Origin: Isosphaeraceae bacterium
GTDB taxonomy: Bacteria; Planctomycetota; Planctomycetia; Isosphaerales; Isosphaeraceae
DNA length: 35,472 nt
Direction of reading: 5' to 3'
Assembly: GCA_021324445.1 (NCBI GenBank)
Contig: JAJPJC010000145.1
Span: forward strand, 1-35,472
The position numbers were made by a program, and so were the translations under genes. Each line of letters begins with the position of its first letter. Position 1 is the first letter of the stretch. The notes under the pieces were generated by a model. That model did not search any database. It had not been told where the DNA came from and saw only the letters and a program-made list of their open reading frames with translations. This document shows, one piece after another, positions 33,864-35,472 of this stretch.

Positions 33864-35135
33864 CAGCGATCCCCAGACGAATCGGCCCGGGTTCATCGCC
33901 CCATGGGGATCGAGGGCAGCTCGCACGCGTTCGGCGATCGCCCAGTCCGGGCGCGGCTGGCCCCAGACGCGGAGGCGTTCCTTCCACTCGGTCGGGCATC
34001 GGGCGAGGATCAGGTTGCCGCCGTCACGGACGGCTGACCGGCGCAGGGCATCGATCTCCCCGGCGGCCTCTTCCAGTGTCCGCTCGCCCAGCGCCTGGCC
34101 GCGAACGATCCCGTTGCCCGCATGCGCCTGGACTGACCATTTCTCCGGGTCGAGCGCCAGGGAGAACGTCGCGACCGACGACGGGCGGACATTGGCCACG
34201 AACCCGATCGGGCCGAGCGAACGGGCCTGGAACTCGGTCAAGGCGTCCCACAGGGGTGCGGTCGGCTCGCCTTCGACGACGGTGAGGTCCGTCCGCCCCA
34301 GCTCGGTCGTCAACCGACCGATCTGCCACTGGACCGACTCGACGGTGTCCTCGAAGCCGAGCACGAGGACGGCCCGATCACCGGGCAGGCCGAGCCCCTG
34401 GCCGATCATGCCGGCGGCCGAGGGGTTGAGCAGGTCCAGGGCGATGGGCCGAGTTCCGGAGGTATTGAGTTGATCGAGCGCATCGGTGAGGGGCTGCACG
34501 CTCGTGAACGGAATCCACGCGATCGCCGCGGCCTCGGGGATCGGCCGGACCTTCAGGGTCATCTGGGTGATGATGCCGAGGGTACCCATCGAGCCGGTGA
34601 GGAGCTTGGGGAAATCGTAACCGGCGACGTTCTTGACGACCCGCCCGCCCCCCTTGACGACGGCCCCCTCGGCCGTGACGAAGCTGACGCCGATGATCTG
34701 GTCGCGGGGCCGGCCGGCACCATACCGTCGGGACCCGGTCGTGTTGGTGGCGTAGATGCCGCCCAGCGTCGCGCGGTCGGGGAACGGCGCATCGACCAGC
34801 ACGCGTTGCTGATGCTCCGCCAGGATCGCCCGCAGGGCCGACAGCGTCATCCCGGCCGCCACCGTGATGGTCATATCGGCGAACGGATAATCGATCAACT
34901 GGCTGAGGGACCGGGTGTCGACGGCCACTCCCGGCCGGCGGGGGATGCCGCCGTAATCGAGCGCGGTACAGCCTCCTTGCGGGTAGATGGCATGGCCCAG
35001 GGCCACGCGGTCGCGGACCACCTGGCAGAGCGCGTCGAGGTCGTGGGGCCGGCAGGTCGCCAGGGCCGATCGGCCGTCGCCGAGTGCCCCGCCCGCCGGG
35101 GAATCGGGCCACGTCGCGGGTGCGGTCGCGGTCAA
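33858..35135 (-). CDS. glcE: FAD-binding oxidase subunit, GlcE-like
   Basis: The 425-residue protein resembles GlcE, the FAD-binding subunit of glycolate oxidase. An FAD_binding_4 domain spans about residues 25-200, with YPQGGCTALDYGG (51-63), DRATLGGIYATN (120-131), GRPRDQIIGV (141-150) and VVKNVAGYDFPKLLTGSMGTLG (167-188, two adjoining blocks). The C-terminal domain ends with the flavoprotein-oxidase tail DPHGAMNPGRF (410-420). The first codon is probably TTG (35133-35135), whose TTGA overlaps the stop of the upstream gene; no ATG or GTG is near. The TAG stop is inside a repeat palindrome. GlcD and GlcF are not in the window. Other FAD-linked alpha-hydroxyacid oxidases are possible. Confidence 0.85.
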   Translation of the reverse strand: MTATAPATWPDSPAGGALGDGRSALATCRPHDLDALCQVVRDRVALGHAIYPQGGCTALDYGGIPRRPGVAVDTRSLSQLIDYPFADMTITVAAGMTLSALRAILAEHQQRVLVDAPFPDRATLGGIYATNTTGSRRYGAGRPRDQIIGVSFVTAEGAVVKGGGRVVKNVAGYDFPKLLTGSMGTLGIITQMTLKVRPIPEAAAIAWIPFTSVQPLTDALDQLNTSGTRPIALDLLNPSAAGMIGQGLGLPGDRAVLVLGFEDTVESVQWQIGRLTTELGRTDLTVVEGEPTAPLWDALTEFQARSLGPIGFVANVRPSSVATFSLALDPEKWSVQAHAGNGIVRGQALGERTLEEAAGEIDALRRSAVRDGGNLILARCPTEWKERLRVWGQPRPDWAIAERVRAALDPHGAMNPGRFVWGSLT

Positions 35136-35461
35136 AGCGAAGGCTCCGGAGCCAGTGACGAGGGCGTGGGATAATAGCGGATATCCTGGCCGGAGAGGAT
35201 GCGCTCGACGGCTTCCTGCACGGTCCGGATGGTGGCGATCATGGGGTCGTCGAAGACGCCCGGCCAGGCGTCGGTCAGGAGAACCTGGGACTCGAGGGCC
35301 AGGCGGTGCAGGGCATGGGCCAATCGCCGGTCGAGGACCGCCGCGCCGCGATGCTCCAGCTCGAGCTGGTGGAGCGCGCGGATCAGCTCCGACGCCTTGG
35401 CTTCGGGGACCGGCACCCCCCGGCGCAGGCAGGGGAGGAAAGCCCGGTCATCTTCGCTCAT
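35132..35461 (-). CDS. Short hypothetical protein upstream of glcE, possibly partial
   Basis: An ATG at 35461 gives 109 residues (MSEDDRAFLPCLRRG). An in-frame GTG lies two codons upstream and the frame is open to the window edge, so the true start may be outside. The protein looks helical and soluble, with EASELIRAL-like helices and the C-terminal QEAVERILSGQDIRYYP. No domain is recognised. Its stop overlaps the glcE TTG start by four bases, which suggests co-translation and a related job, but that is inference. Confidence 0.55.
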   Translation of the reverse strand: MSEDDRAFLPCLRRGVPVPEAKASELIRALHQLELEHRGAAVLDRRLAHALHRLALESQVLLTDAWPGVFDDPMIATIRTVQEAVERILSGQDIRYYPTPSSLAPEPSL

Positions 35462-35472
35462 CCCCACGTGCC

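Overview
The window is high-GC bacterial DNA that looks planctomycetal, most likely from or near the Isosphaeraceae. Four things suggest this: an N-terminal LEPR-XLL-like motif on a secreted protein (a planctomycete hallmark), a membrane-attached Ser/Thr kinase with a long extracytoplasmic tail, a WD40 propeller on a single membrane anchor, and GC-rich intergenic palindromes. The lineage is inferred from gene content; no marker-gene search was possible.

Positions 1-9858 are dominated by a type VI secretion (T6SS) operon on the minus strand in the order tssA-tssB-tssC-tssC2-tagJ-tssE-tssF-tssG. This is the classical impA-to-impH order, including the second TssC-like protein (ImpD). It encodes sheath, baseplate and assembly parts. 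Hcp, VgrG, ClpV and the membrane complex (TssJ/L/M) are not here and must lie elsewhere. Most genes are tightly packed or overlap. The two breaks are 212 bp between tssA and tssB, and a nested palindrome between tssC and tssC2 that holds the ribosome binding site of tssC2. Downstream, at the left edge, is the start of a secreted protein.

About 1 kb with no convincing gene (9859-10919) separates the operon from a mixed block: a WD40 protein (+), a retinol-dehydrogenase-like SDR (-), mgtE (+), a zinc-ribbon membrane protein (+) and a LEPR-XLL esterase-like protein (-). The SDR/mgtE divergent intergenic region carries heptanucleotide repeats facing each other across five 21-bp repeats.

From 17.7 to 30.2 kb most genes are on the minus strand: dnaE, an orphan Phd/YefM-type antitoxin with a good terminator, a Ser/Thr kinase, an alpha-glucan phosphorylase, a MoeB-rhodanese protein and a TPR protein ending in a cysteine cluster. 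A PH-domain membrane protein and a coiled-coil membrane protein are on the plus strand.

The right end holds a fatty acid synthesis cluster (fabG-acpP-fabF, transcribed leftwards), preceded by glcE and a short gene cut by the window edge. A second nested palindrome, built like the one inside the T6SS operon, covers the glcE stop codon in front of fabG. No RNA genes, CRISPR arrays, transposases or phage genes were recognised. The most interesting signals are the two matching nested palindromes (one probably controlling tssC2 translation), the N-terminally short second TssC, and the repeat structure at 13.03-13.26 kb.
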